Source: Desulfobacterales bacterium (lineage in GTDB: Bacteria > Desulfobacterota > Desulfobacteria > Desulfobacterales > C00003106). Taken from it: DNA of 17,660 bases. A program made the translations under genes and the position numbers. Position 1 is the stretch's first letter, and the number at the start of each line of letters is the position of its first letter. The notes beneath the pieces are model-generated. The model had not been told where the DNA came from and did not search any database. It was given only the letters and a program-made list of their open reading frames with translations. Below are positions 1 through 8,069 of the stretch, one piece after another. The stretch lies in contig JAUWMN010000003.1 of assembly GCA_030613165.1 (NCBI GenBank), positions 1 through 17,660 on the forward strand. The letters are read 5' to 3'.

Positions 1-1
1 G

Positions 2-1183
2 GAAGAGATCAAACGGGCCCACAGGGACCTCGATAACATATTCCGAATAGCAGGTGACGGGATGTGCGTTATTGACACGGAATTCAATGTGCTGGGTGTC
101 AATAATACATTTGAGCGTATCTTTGATATTCCTCCCGGTAAGGCGGAAGGTAGAAAGTGTTATGAATTTTGGAAAGATTCACGATGTCATACCCCGGAAT
201 GTACATTCGCACGGGTGCTGGCCGGCGAAGAACGGGTGGAAAGTGACATGGTCAAAAAACGCGCGGATGGCACGTCTGTTCCGTGTATTGTTGTTGCCAC
301 ACCATTAAAAGGCGCTGATGACGAGATAAGAGCTATTGTGAGCACTTACAAGGATCTATCCAAATTAAAAATGGCACAGGACCAACTCCTTCAGTCCGAA
401 AAGATGGCCGCCATAGGCCAGCTTGCCGCAGGCGTGGCTCACGAGATCAACAACCCTGTAGGATTCATAAGCAGCAACCTAAATACGTTGGATGAATACC
501 GTGAAGATATTACAGCTTTGCTGCAGACATATGTGCAAATGGAAGGGCTACTGGCGAACGTGGAGAAAGGAGAACAATTAGAGAATGCCTTGCATGCCGC
601 GCAGGAACTGAAGGAGAAAATGGATATCGAGTTTGTGTTGGATGACTTTGGGAAGACAATCAGCGAATCTAAGGAAGGTACGGATCGGGTTAAAAAGATA
701 GTGGCGGACCTGAAGGACTTTTCCCATGCTGAGGAACATGAGTTGACCTATGCCGATATAAACAAGGGTCTTGAAAGCACACTCAATATTGTGCGGAACG
801 AACTAAAATATAAGGCAAAGGTGACTAAGGATTTCGGAGAACTTCCGCAGATTGCCTGCTATCCCCAACAATTGAACCAGGTCTTTATGAATATACTGGT
901 GAATGCGGCCCAGGCCATTGAAAAGCAAGGAGAGATTGACATTTCTACCAGGACACTTGACGGAAAGGTGGAGATCAGGATCAGCGACACCGGCAAAGGG
1001 ATACCAAACGATGTTTTGCCGAGAATTTTTGACCCCTTTTTTACCACCAAAGCAGTAGGAGAAGGCACAGGTTTAGGGCTGAACATGGCCTATAACATCA
1101 TAAAGAAGCACAAGGGAGATATCAGGGTTGAAAGTACTGTGGGTGAAGGGACTACGTTTATAGTTGATATACCGGTAGGATAG
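2..1183 (+). CDS. PAS-domain sensor histidine kinase, 5' end outside window
   Basis: The reading frame is open from the window edge, so the N-terminus is missing and the ATG at 62 is internal to the PAS domain. The visible order is a PAS domain (about 22-365), a short coiled linker, a HisKA dimerisation domain with the H-box GVAHEINNP (His codon 440-442), and a HATPase domain. The HATPase shows an N-box (NQVFMNILVNAAQAI), G1 (DTGKGIP), F-box (FDPFFTTK) and G2 (GEGTGLGLN). All kinase motifs are intact, so autophosphorylation on His is expected. The PAS carries three closely spaced cysteines (codons 158, 185, 200; pattern CYEF..C.TPEC), suggesting a metal, redox or thiol role, which is inference. 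No membrane segment is visible, but it could lie upstream. The likely partners are the response regulators downstream. Confidence 0.93.
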   Translation, partial: EEIKRAHRDLDNIFRIAGDGMCVIDTEFNVLGVNNTFERIFDIPPGKAEGRKCYEFWKDSRCHTPECTFARVLAGEERVESDMVKKRADGTSVPCIVVATPLKGADDEIRAIVSTYKDLSKLKMAQDQLLQSEKMAAIGQLAAGVAHEINNPVGFISSNLNTLDEYREDITALLQTYVQMEGLLANVEKGEQLENALHAAQELKEKMDIEFVLDDFGKTISESKEGTDRVKKIVADLKDFSHAEEHELTYADINKGLESTLNIVRNELKYKAKVTKDFGELPQIACYPQQLNQVFMNILVNAAQAIEKQGEIDISTRTLDGKVEIRISDTGKGIPNDVLPRIFDPFFTTKAVGEGTGLGLNMAYNIIKKHKGDIRVESTVGEGTTFIVDIPVG

Positions 1184-1187
1184 TGAA

Positions 1188-1299
1188 CATTTATCATTTG
1201 TCATTTAGCATTTGCCATTGAAAAATGGACTGATTCATTTAAATAATGACAGATGACAAATGAATAATGATCAATGACAGATGGGAAAATGACAAATGC
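1188..1299. repeat. Low-complexity inverted repeat of CATTTGT/ACAAATG-type units
   Basis: The gap between the kinase and the next regulator is almost entirely degenerate 7-8 nt units. The left arm (1188-1219) repeats CATTTGT-like units. The right arm (1243-1299) repeats the complement (ATGACAAATG-like), with a short unique centre. The arms can fold into a long imperfect hairpin. The start codon of the following gene at 1296 lies inside the last unit, and no good Shine-Dalgarno is visible there. Confidence 0.75.
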
Positions 1300-2126
1300 C
1301 AACTGATCCGAACGAATACACAATCTTATTCGTAGACGATGAGGCCAATATCTTACAGTCCTTAAAGCGCTTGTTCCGTCGGGAACCCTACACGATTCTA
1401 ACTGCCTCGAGCGGCAAGAAAGGCCTTAAGATATTGGCAGAGACGCCTGTAGACCTATTGATATCCGACCATCGGATGCCTGAGATGACCGGAGTTGAAT
1501 TTATGGCACAGGTCAAGGAACGATTGCCCAATATAATGCGGATCATTCTTACGGGATATACTAATGTTAATTCTATTACAGCGGCCATTAACGAAGGCAA
1601 TGTTTACAAATTCATCCTGAAGCCATGGGAGGACGATCAGCTCAAGGAGACAGTCAGGGAGGCGCTGGCAGTATACAGTTTGCAAATGAAAAATATTGCG
1701 CTGGCAGAAAAGATAAAGGAGCAAAACAAAGAACTCCTCTGGCTCAATGAAAACCTGGAAACAGAAGTGCAGAAGCGGACAAAGGAGATTGAGCTTCAAA
1801 CCCATGCCTTGAAATTGTCCCACGAAATACTCGAGCATTTATCTGTTGTCGTGATCGGGTTGGATGCCGACAAATTGATTGTATTCATAAACAAACTCGC
1901 CCGAGATGTGTTTGAAAAAGGTGGCCGGTCATTATTGGGCTCCCAGGTCAAAGATTCCTTTGATAGAGAGATAATAGAATTGATCGATAAGACTGCTGAG
2001 ACCTCACTTCCACAGGAGACAAAATACATTTACGAAGGGGAGCGTTCATTTATAGTAAAGTGTGTCTCCTTGGATTCTAAATCGGGGAGTAGGGGGATGG
2101 TGTTGACGTTTACCGAAGCGAAATAG
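1296..2126 (+). CDS. Response regulator, REC-coiled coil-PAS
   Basis: This 276-residue protein begins with a receiver domain (about 8-125) with acidic pocket D14-D15, phospho-acceptor D58 (LLISDHRMPEMTG), T86 and K109. The FILKPWEDD ending is typical of the RpfG/HD-GYP-associated receiver subclass. Residues about 128-170 are a charged heptad-like coiled coil, and the rest (about 172-276) resembles a PAS domain. There is no DNA-binding or enzymatic output, so it probably relays the signal through protein contacts, perhaps to the upstream kinase (inference). The start is uncertain: the ATG at 1296 lies in the repeat and lacks a clear Shine-Dalgarno, but the receiver begins directly after it. 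Confidence 0.88.
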   Translation: MPTDPNEYTILFVDDEANILQSLKRLFRREPYTILTASSGKKGLKILAETPVDLLISDHRMPEMTGVEFMAQVKERLPNIMRIILTGYTNVNSITAAINEGNVYKFILKPWEDDQLKETVREALAVYSLQMKNIALAEKIKEQNKELLWLNENLETEVQKRTKEIELQTHALKLSHEILEHLSVVVIGLDADKLIVFINKLARDVFEKGGRSLLGSQVKDSFDREIIELIDKTAETSLPQETKYIYEGERSFIVKCVSLDSKSGSRGMVLTFTEAK

Positions 2127-2141
2127 GATGCATTAAATATC

Positions 2142-2189
2142 ATGGATAAGAAAATGACACATACGCTTTTAGTAGTCGATGACAGCTAA
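2142..2189 (+). pseudogene. Fossil of a receiver domain (first 15 residues only)
   Basis: An ATG at 2142 opens a 15-codon frame, MDKKMTHTLLVVDDS, then TAA. This is the first beta strand and the double-Asp acidic pocket of a response-regulator receiver domain, and nothing of the rest follows. The ribosome-binding site of the next gene starts immediately. It is best read as the stub of a deleted response-regulator gene. A functional micro-peptide is possible but unsupported. Confidence 0.6.
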
Positions 2190-2201
2190 AGAGGAAAAAC
2201 G

Positions 2202-2558
2202 ATGGGGCATAAGGTTGTTTCTGTTGACAAATTGAAGCCGGGAATGGTTCTGGCGAGAGAGATTGTCGGGCCCACAAAGCATCTCATGGCGGGGAAAGGT
2301 GTGGAGCTTACAGACAGGATGATTGCTCACTTAAAGCGATTTAGCATCAAGCGCGCCTTTGTGGAGTGGGAAGAACAGACAAAGTTTGTAGACCCGGCGC
2401 TTGCGCAAAAACAGCTTCATGAGTTGGAAGGAACGATTGATTCCCGTTTCCGAAAAGTGGCGCATATCCCCATCATGAAGGAGTTGAAAGGCATCCTGTT
2501 CGATCATATGAAAGAGAAGGTTTTGCATGGGCAAGGAGAGTGTACAGAGAAAAATTGA
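2202..2558 (+). CDS. Small protein resembling the N-terminal domain of HD-GYP phosphodiesterases
   Basis: This 118-residue protein has a good Shine-Dalgarno (AAGAGGA) about 7 nt before the ATG. Residues 5-55 (VSVDKLKPGMVLAREI, then a KGVELTD segment and HLKRFSIK) match the pattern that precedes the catalytic domain in many HD-GYP c-di-GMP phosphodiesterases. No HD-GYP catalytic residues are present. The C-terminal half is helical and charged. The gene overlaps the start of the HDOD gene by 32 nt, so the two are probably translated together and may act as a split sensor/HD pair (inference). A specific activity cannot be assigned. Confidence 0.75.
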   Translation: MGHKVVSVDKLKPGMVLAREIVGPTKHLMAGKGVELTDRMIAHLKRFSIKRAFVEWEEQTKFVDPALAQKQLHELEGTIDSRFRKVAHIPIMKELKGILFDHMKEKVLHGQGECTEKN

Positions 2559-3393
2559 CAACCTTTTGGATCTACCGGGGCTTCCTGCTACCGTGTTCGA
2601 GGCCATACAGATCCTGCGTGATCCGGATGCGAGCATAGAACAGTTGAGCCAGTCTATTGAACTGGATCAGTCCATGACTTCCAAGATCTTACGTCTGGTA
2701 AATTCTTCTTTTTACGGTGTTTCGGGCAAGATCGGCAATGTCCCGCAGGCACTGGTTCTCCTTGGCTTCAATACCGTGAGGAACACCATTTTGTCCATGT
2801 CCGGCTTTGAAGTTTTTCTCCGTGGGGAAAAGGCAAAAGCGGGAGGTTTTGATCTTAACGGATTTTGGAAACATGCGGTTGGCACGGGGATAATAGCAAA
2901 GGTTCTGGCTCAAAGCTTAAGGCTGCCGGAGCCGGAAGACTTTTTTATCGCAGGGCTCCTTCATGATATCGGAAAGGTTGTCATTCTTCGGCTATTTCAG
3001 TCGGAATTTATGGAGATATTGCGGTTGGTGGAACAAGAAGGCCTTTATATACTTGAAGCCGAAAAGGAGATTCTCGGATTTGACCATGGATATGCCGGCA
3101 GTTGCCTGGCGAAAAAATGGAATATGCCAAAAAAGCTCAAAGAGGCTATTGCCTTGCACCACATTCCTGGATCCGCTGAGGATGACATGAAAATGCCGGC
3201 AGTGGTCCATCTTGCCGACTCCCTATGCCGGGGGCTCGGCGTCGGACATGGAGGGGATATCTTGGTTCCGGAAATAGTTCCGGAGGCTCTGGAAATTCTT
3301 GAGTTAGAGATCGACTCTATCGCCGGATGTCTTCCGGAGATAGACGCGGAGATAGAGCAGGCTGCGGATTTTATGACTCTTTTTAGTGTGTGA
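2527..3393 (+). CDS. HDOD domain protein
   Basis: This 288-residue protein starts with the HDOD signature region (LPGLPATVFEAIQILRD, residues 16-32) and continues through the helical HDOD core. HD-like residues are seen at LLHDIGK (144-150), DHG (186-188), the HH pair at 211-212 and HLAD (228-231). HDOD proteins are usually non-catalytic or atypical HD proteins that act in signalling with two-component and c-di-GMP systems. Retention of an HD pair and several His residues leaves metal binding possible. An AGAAGG sequence 6 nt upstream supports the ATG at 2527, inside the preceding gene. It lies in an all-signalling operon. Confidence 0.9.
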   Translation: MGKESVQRKIDNLLDLPGLPATVFEAIQILRDPDASIEQLSQSIELDQSMTSKILRLVNSSFYGVSGKIGNVPQALVLLGFNTVRNTILSMSGFEVFLRGEKAKAGGFDLNGFWKHAVGTGIIAKVLAQSLRLPEPEDFFIAGLLHDIGKVVILRLFQSEFMEILRLVEQEGLYILEAEKEILGFDHGYAGSCLAKKWNMPKKLKEAIALHHIPGSAEDDMKMPAVVHLADSLCRGLGVGHGGDILVPEIVPEALEILELEIDSIAGCLPEIDAEIEQAADFMTLFSV

Positions 3394-3408
3394 GAAGCGG
3401 CATTCGAT

Positions 3409-3649
3409 ATGAAACAGAACAGTATATTAGTAGTTGACGATGATCAACATTATCAATGTCATGTCCCGTGCTCTCACCAGGGAGGGATACGATGTGCATA
3501 CGGCCCGGCCCGGCGAAGCAGCGTTAGAAGTTTTAAAAACAAAGACTTTTTACGAAGTTATCAAAAGTGCTCAAGGAAAACCAGAGGGGGGCATTGAGCC
3601 CGATTAATTGATCGAGATCATAAACAACATCAGCAGGCAAAGACGATGA
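3409..3649 (+). pseudogene. Frameshifted, internally deleted response-regulator receiver gene
   Basis: The frame from the ATG at 3409 reads a receiver start (NSILVVDDD), then turns into nonsense. Moving by one frame at about 3443 restores receiver sequence (INIINVMSRALTREGYDV, then HTARPGEAALEVLKTKTF). A 2-nt loss of AT from an ancestral GATGATATC would explain the shift. The central part with the phospho-acceptor Asp is missing. After an in-frame TAA (3605-3607) the same frame reads [13 protein letters not shown] and ends with TGA at 3647. That TGA would have overlapped the next gene's ATG as ATGA. The gene thus has three lesions (frameshift, deletion, stop) while retaining the outline of a translationally coupled operon member. 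Confidence 0.75.
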
Positions 3650-5004
3650 GAATTCTCATTGTAGACGATGAAAAGATGGCATTGAGCTCGCTCAGACGCG
3701 TCTTAAAACGGTCCGGCATAAAGTCTGTGGAGACCTGTGACAACGGAAAAGATGCCATCAGGCGCATCAAGGAGGAAGATTTTGATCTGGTCCTCCTTGA
3801 CCTTCTCATGCCTCAAGTGGATGGGATCCACGTGCTGGAAGTGACAAAACCTTACAAACCATATACTGAATTTATTATTTTGACAGGAGTGGACGATATG
3901 TCGAGCGCGGTCAAGGTCATTCGGCTGGGCGCTTACGATTATTTGGTGAAGCCGGTGGATGACGAACGTCTTCTCTTGTGCATTGAGCGCGCTTACGAGC
4001 GGAAAGGGTTGCTTGCCGGTTTGGCTGGAGCACGTTCCGGCAGCTCCGAAGCAGATGTTCCCGAGGCCTTTTCCGACATCATTACCCAGGAACCACGAAT
4101 GAAAGAATTGCTTTCATACGCCCTGATCATGAGTAGAAGCGGAAACCCTATCCTCATAACCGGGGAATCAGGCACCGGCAAGGAACTGCTGGCCAGAGGC
4201 ATTCATCGTGCAGGCCCATCTCCCCAGGGTCCGTTCATAGCGGTGAATGTGTCTTCGATTCCGGAAACGCTGTTTGAAGGTCAGTTTTTTGGGCATGTCG
4301 CAGGGGCTTTCACGGGCGCTAACAAGGACTACGCGGGTTACTTTGAGCAGGCACATGGCGGGACCCTGTTCCTGGATGAAATCGGGGAGCTTCCACTGAA
4401 CCTGCAGTCTAAACTTCTCCGGGCGCTGGAGGAAAAATCGATTACCCGCCTTGGTGAAATACGACCGAGACAACCGGATGTTCGAATCGTCTCGGCCACG
4501 AACATGGTTTTGGACACGGCGTGCCAGGAAGGAAGATTCAGGCTTGACCTGATGTACCGGCTAAAATCCGTCCACATCCACCTGCCTCCCCTCCGGGAAA
4601 AGGCACACGATATTCCCCCTCTTGCTTCTCATTTCTTAAGAAAGGCATGCGCGCGCCACCAAAAGGATATCCAGGGCTTCAGCCCTGAGGCCATGGATGT
4701 ATTGACTGGAAAGGATTTTCCGGGAAACATCCGTGAACTGGCACAGTTGGTAGAAAATGCCGCGATCCTTGCCGATTCAACGATCATCTTGCCACGCCAT
4801 CTGGGAGAGGAATGGCCTACGCTGCCATCCTTTTCCCGCAGATTGTGCAGCCTGAAGGAAAATGAGGAGAAGCATGTGACCTATGTGCTCACGCACACCA
4901 AAGGCGACCGCAAGCAGGCCGCCCAAATACTGGGTGTGAGTGTAAGACAGGTCCAACGAAAGCTTGCCCAGATGAAAAAGATTCCCGGCTGGGAGCCACT
5001 GTAG
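3646..5004 (+). CDS. NtrC-family sigma-54-dependent response regulator
   Basis: This 452-residue protein has the full three-domain layout. The receiver (1-122) has D7-D8, phospho-acceptor D52, T80 and K102. The AAA+ activator domain (about 145-375) has Walker A GESGTGKE (173-180), the sigma-54 contact loop GAFTGA (220-225), Walker B LFLDEI (241-246) and a YRL arginine region. The C-terminal Fis-type helix-turn-helix is at about 422-445 ([19 protein letters not shown]). It should convert the phospho-signal into ATP-driven open-complex formation at sigma-54 promoters. The start is fixed by receiver position and the ATGA junction with the broken gene upstream. No -24/-12 promoter is convincing in the window, so its targets are unknown. 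It ends 31 bp from convergent ktrA. Confidence 0.95.
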   Translation: MRILIVDDEKMALSSLRRVLKRSGIKSVETCDNGKDAIRRIKEEDFDLVLLDLLMPQVDGIHVLEVTKPYKPYTEFIILTGVDDMSSAVKVIRLGAYDYLVKPVDDERLLLCIERAYERKGLLAGLAGARSGSSEADVPEAFSDIITQEPRMKELLSYALIMSRSGNPILITGESGTGKELLARGIHRAGPSPQGPFIAVNVSSIPETLFEGQFFGHVAGAFTGANKDYAGYFEQAHGGTLFLDEIGELPLNLQSKLLRALEEKSITRLGEIRPRQPDVRIVSATNMVLDTACQEGRFRLDLMYRLKSVHIHLPPLREKAHDIPPLASHFLRKACARHQKDIQGFSPEAMDVLTGKDFPGNIRELAQLVENAAILADSTIILPRHLGEEWPTLPSFSRRLCSLKENEEKHVTYVLTHTKGDRKQAAQILGVSVRQVQRKLAQMKKIPGWEPL

Positions 5005-5035
5005 ACAGGAGCTGTACGGCGTTCTTGTGATCTCC

Positions 5036-5695
5036 TTAATGTGAATTAAGACCTTTGATCTTTTTTATCTCGTCCTGTTTTCCGATAAGTATGAGCTGGT
5101 CCGTTGGCTCGATCTTCCTTTCAGGAGGGATAACAAGACTGATTTTATCAGTAGCCTCATCCTTTATTGCTATGACTTGAATACCGTATTTTTGCCTTAA
5201 CTGAAGGTCAATAAGGGTCTTCCCCACAAACGATTTTGGAGGAATTATTTCCATTACAGCATATTCCTCGGTCAGGGGCAGATAATCGAGCACATTGGGG
5301 TGAGTAATACTCTGGACCAACTTTTGCGCCATCTCTCTTTCCGGAAATACAACCTGGGCTGCGCCTATTTTTTCGAGAATCTTCTTGTGATCGTCATTGC
5401 TCACTTTAACTATGATGTTCTTGGCTCCCAGCTCTGTTAAGTACATCGTGATCAGGATACTCCCGGACAGGTTGTCCCCCATACCAACCACGGCAATCTC
5501 CATGTCCGCAATCCCCAAACCTTCAAGGACCTCTTTGTCCGTGCAGTCAGCCACAACCGATTTAGATGAAAATTCCTGCGCTTTTTGCGCAACATCCTTT
5601 TCCCGGTCAACGACCAGCACGTCGTGCCCTTTTTCGTAAAGAGCCTTGGCCACATTCGATCCAAACAATCCCAATCCTATTACTGCTACTTTCAT
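5036..5695 (-). CDS. ktrA: Ktr potassium uptake regulatory subunit (RCK protein)
   Basis: This 219-residue cytoplasmic protein has an RCK_N Rossmann domain (1-about 130) and an RCK_C domain (about 135-219). The nucleotide-binding loop GLGLFG is at 7-12, with an acidic residue at the end of the second strand (D30). Its length matches KtrA/KtrC rather than the double-length TrkA. In this family an octameric ring binds ATP/ADP or NAD(H), and often c-di-AMP at RCK_C, to gate the KtrB channel; the ligand here is not shown by the sequence. ktrB lies upstream on the same strand, but the 230-bp gap is filled by a palindromic repeat, so cotranscription may be attenuated. Confidence 0.93.
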   Translation of the reverse strand: MKVAVIGLGLFGSNVAKALYEKGHDVLVVDREKDVAQKAQEFSSKSVVADCTDKEVLEGLGIADMEIAVVGMGDNLSGSILITMYLTELGAKNIIVKVSNDDHKKILEKIGAAQVVFPEREMAQKLVQSITHPNVLDYLPLTEEYAVMEIIPPKSFVGKTLIDLQLRQKYGIQVIAIKDEATDKISLVIPPERKIEPTDQLILIGKQDEIKKIKGLNSH

Positions 5696-5784
5696 GTCTT
5701 TGTCCTATAGCTTTTAATTGTGCCGAAATTCAATTATCAGAAATTTGAAAACTCATAATTTGGTAGAGAGACCTCACGGGAGCT

Positions 5785-5910
5785 ACACACCCCGTCCGCT
5801 TCGCGTCCACCCCTCTCAAGAGGGGAATTTTTAAATCCCCTCTAACAAGAGGGGTGTCTGCGAAGCAGACGGGGTGTGTCCCTCTAAATAAGAGGGGATT
5901 TAGGGGTGTG
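5785..5910. repeat. Nested palindromic repeat between ktrB and ktrA
   Basis: The outer arms at 5785-5804 and 5860-5879 are reverse complements with one mismatch in 20. The inner arms at 5808-5830 and 5833-5856 pair with few mismatches around CCCTCT/AGAGGGG cores. A third CCCTCT...AGAGGGGATTT unit follows (5880-5910), ending in GGGGTGTG and a T run. The layout resembles small interspersed palindromic elements. In RNA it would form a strong hairpin within the putative ktrB-ktrA transcript. Confidence 0.85.
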
Positions 5911-5925
5911 TTTTTTACGACACCA

Positions 5926-7281
5926 TTATCCTATCATAACATTCTCTTCCGTATATTGCATACGGTAAGGGGTCTCCCTGGCACGTATGGAAAGCGCCAA
6001 CGTCAGCGGCCCCAGCCTACCAATAAACATTAAGAGTATAATAAGGAGTTTCCCCGCCGTATCAAGACGGCCTGTGGTTCCCATTGACAAACCGACCGTC
6101 CCAAACGCAGAGACTGCTTCAAAAAGATATTCCAAAAACATTCCGCGGCTGTCTGCGTGGGACACTGAGCCGAGCTGTGTGACAAGTAAAGCAGCGGTCA
6201 TAACTACAATAACCAGCACGGCCGAAATTATCACGGAAACAGTCCTTGCAATTGACTGATGCGGAATTGATCTGTTCATGATTTGGGTGTGTTCTTCCCC
6301 TCTCAGCTTTGATCGGACCATGGCGAAGAACACAGCAATTGTTGTTGTCTTAACCCCTCCTCCGCAAGACCCCGGGGATGCCCCTATAAACATCAGAATA
6401 ATAAAAAAAAAGAGGGTTGCGTTGGAAACAAGACCGAAGTCGACCGTATTAAAGCCCGCGGTTCTCGCTGTTATGGATTGAAAAAGGGATACCATAGCTT
6501 TCTGACGCAAGGTCATGTCCAGCAGTGCGACTTCATATTCCATGAAAAAGAAATAGGCGGCCCCTACAATAATAAGGACAGCGGTGGTTATAAGCGTGAT
6601 TTTTGTATGGAGCGAAAGGAACTTTTGACGTGGCGCCCTTTGCGCTATGAATCGCCCATGTAGTTCAAGGAGGACCAAAAACCCTATTCCACCGGTAATG
6701 ATCAAAACCATGGTGTTGACATTGATGACCCAATCGGCACGATATCTTAAAAAGCTGTCCGAAAAAAGACAGAATCCGGCATTGCAAAATGCTGAAATCG
6801 AATGAAACAGTGAAAAGAAAAGGGCCTTGCCCAAAGGGAATTCGTGTACCCAATGGGTAAAATAGGCACCCGCCCCGATCAGCTCCACCAATAATGTGAA
6901 CAGGATAATTGACAGCGCCAGTCGGCGAAGGTCACGTACCGGCGAATGGGAAAAGGTATCCCGAAGTATCGATTGTTCTCTCAGCGTTGGTTGTCGTCCC
7001 AGGAGATACAGGAATATTGTCGAAAAGGTCATTATTCCCAGTCCCCCCAACTGAATCAGAACAATAATGACCGTCTGTCCTAACAATGTAAAGTCCGTCC
7101 CGGTATCCTTTACTACCAGCCCGGTTACACAAACAGCGGAAGTGGAAGTAAAAAGCGCGTCTACATACGATATGTGGCCAGAGGTAGTAGTGCCGGGGAG
7201 TTTCAGTATAAACGACCCAAGCAGAATTAAGAACAAAAATGCTATGACAAGCAGCTGCGGAGGGCTTAATTTCCTGATCAT
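5926..7281 (-). CDS. ktrB: Ktr potassium uptake, channel subunit
   Basis: This 451-residue inner-membrane protein of the TrkH/KtrB/HKT superfamily has four membrane-pore-membrane repeats. The four P-loops are visible with their selectivity-filter glycines: SAVCVTG (48-54), SAFCNAGF (163-170), TARTAGFNT (271-279) and SAFGTVGLS (391-399). The Gly-rich intramembrane gating loop of the third repeat is at 300-312 (GASPGSCGGGVKT), and the length suits KtrB. The protein should conduct K+, possibly Na+-coupled, under control of KtrA. Its ATG overlaps the stop of the LOG gene by 4 nt (ATGA), which points to translational coupling. Confidence 0.95.
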   Translation of the reverse strand: MIRKLSPPQLLVIAFLFLILLGSFILKLPGTTTSGHISYVDALFTSTSAVCVTGLVVKDTGTDFTLLGQTVIIVLIQLGGLGIMTFSTIFLYLLGRQPTLREQSILRDTFSHSPVRDLRRLALSIILFTLLVELIGAGAYFTHWVHEFPLGKALFFSLFHSISAFCNAGFCLFSDSFLRYRADWVINVNTMVLIITGGIGFLVLLELHGRFIAQRAPRQKFLSLHTKITLITTAVLIIVGAAYFFFMEYEVALLDMTLRQKAMVSLFQSITARTAGFNTVDFGLVSNATLFFFIILMFIGASPGSCGGGVKTTTIAVFFAMVRSKLRGEEHTQIMNRSIPHQSIARTVSVIISAVLVIVVMTAALLVTQLGSVSHADSRGMFLEYLFEAVSAFGTVGLSMGTTGRLDTAGKLLIILLMFIGRLGPLTLALSIRARETPYRMQYTEENVMIG

Positions 7282-7934
7282 AAAATTACGATGCGTTTTA
7301 CGGCCTTTAAAACCTCTTCCGGTTCGTCTACAATCTGTATAAGATCGAGGTCGTCAGAACTTATTTTGCCGTTTGCAAGGAGCTCTTTTTTTATCCAGTC
7401 CATGAGACCCTGCCAGTAGTCGGAACCGACCAGGATAACAGGAAACGGCTTGATCTTTTTTGTTTGAATTAATGTGAGGGCCTCAAAGAGTTCGTCCAAG
7501 GTACCGAATCCTCCGGGCAAGATAATGTATGCAACAGAATACTTGAGAAACATTACCTTGCGCACAAAAAAATACTTAAAATCTACCCTGATGTTGGTAT
7601 ATGGATTCGGGGTTTCCTCAAAGGGGAGGCCAATATTGAGGCCGACCGATACGCCCCCTGCTTCGCTTGCCCCCTTGTTAGCCGCTTCCATAGTACCAGG
7701 GCCACCACCGGTGACCACGGCAAAATTCTCTTTTGCAAAAAGAGAAGCTATTTGTTTTGTCTTTTCGTAAACCTCTTCATTTGGACCGACCCTTGCCGAA
7801 CCAAATATAGTCACTGCCGGATAGATCTCGCTCAGCGATTCTATACCATCGACAAATTCGGCCATGATTCTGAAAATGCGCCATGATTCCTTTGTGCTAA
7901 AGGAATCTATCAAATATTGTTTTTCTACATTCAT
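7278..7934 (-). CDS. LOG-family (TIGR00730-type) Rossmann protein, putative nucleotide phosphoribohydrolase
   Basis: This 218-residue protein has family motifs FGSAR (44-48), GGGPGTMEAANKG (76-88) and the catalytic/dimer motif PGGFGTLDE (140-148). LOG proteins hydrolyse nucleoside 5'-monophosphates to base plus ribose 5-phosphate; in plants and some bacteria this releases cytokinins. A longer reading with start at 7991 exists, but its first 19 codons fall in low-complexity repeat. The ATG at 7934 has a strong Shine-Dalgarno (AAGGAAGG) at good spacing, so it is preferred. The stop codon overlaps the ktrB start, so the protein is probably made with the K+ transporter. A functional link is inference. 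Confidence 0.92.
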   Translation of the reverse strand: MNVEKQYLIDSFSTKESWRIFRIMAEFVDGIESLSEIYPAVTIFGSARVGPNEEVYEKTKQIASLFAKENFAVVTGGGPGTMEAANKGASEAGGVSVGLNIGLPFEETPNPYTNIRVDFKYFFVRKVMFLKYSVAYIILPGGFGTLDELFEALTLIQTKKIKPFPVILVGSDYWQGLMDWIKKELLANGKISSDDLDLIQIVDEPEEVLKAVKRIVIL

Positions 7935-7950
7935 ATGCCTTCCTTTGGGT

Positions 7951-8067
7951 TCAGAGGTCAGAGAATAGAGGTCAGAGGAATAGACAACCATCTGACATCT
8001 ATTTTCTGACTTCTATTTTCTGACTTCTGACATCTGACACCTGACTTCTGTCCTCTGACCTCTGACT
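7951..8067. repeat. Low-complexity inverted repeat of GTCAGAG/CTCTGAC-type units
   Basis: A purine-rich stretch of GGTCAGAG-like units (7951-7980) is followed by a longer run of the complementary type (7992-8067; units such as CTTCTGAC and CTCTGAC). The arms can pair. The organisation (degenerate 7-8 nt units in two opposed arms) is the same as in the block at 1188-1299, although the unit sequence differs. It separates the UGA-containing gene from the LOG gene and carries no recognisable gene. Confidence 0.75.
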
Positions 8068-8069
8068 CC

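Noticed and set aside
3605..3607. Recoding (for example Sec or Pyl) of the stop in the broken REC gene
   Set aside because: The codon is TAA, and the gene also has a frameshift and a deletion, so decay is the simpler reading.
5005..5035. Bidirectional terminator between the sigma-54 regulator and ktrA
   Set aside because: Only a 5-bp AGGAG/CTCCT pairing with a 20-nt loop and no T-tract is present.
5970..5985. Sigma-54 -24/-12-like TGGCAC sequences here and at a few other sites
   Set aside because: They lie within coding sequence and lack a properly spaced TTGC.
7935..7991. A longer N-terminus for the LOG protein
   Set aside because: The added codons are low-complexity repeat, and the ATG at 7934 has a strong Shine-Dalgarno.
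7951..8067. CRISPR array
   Set aside because: Units are 7-8 nt, degenerate and contiguous with no spacers, and there are no cas genes.
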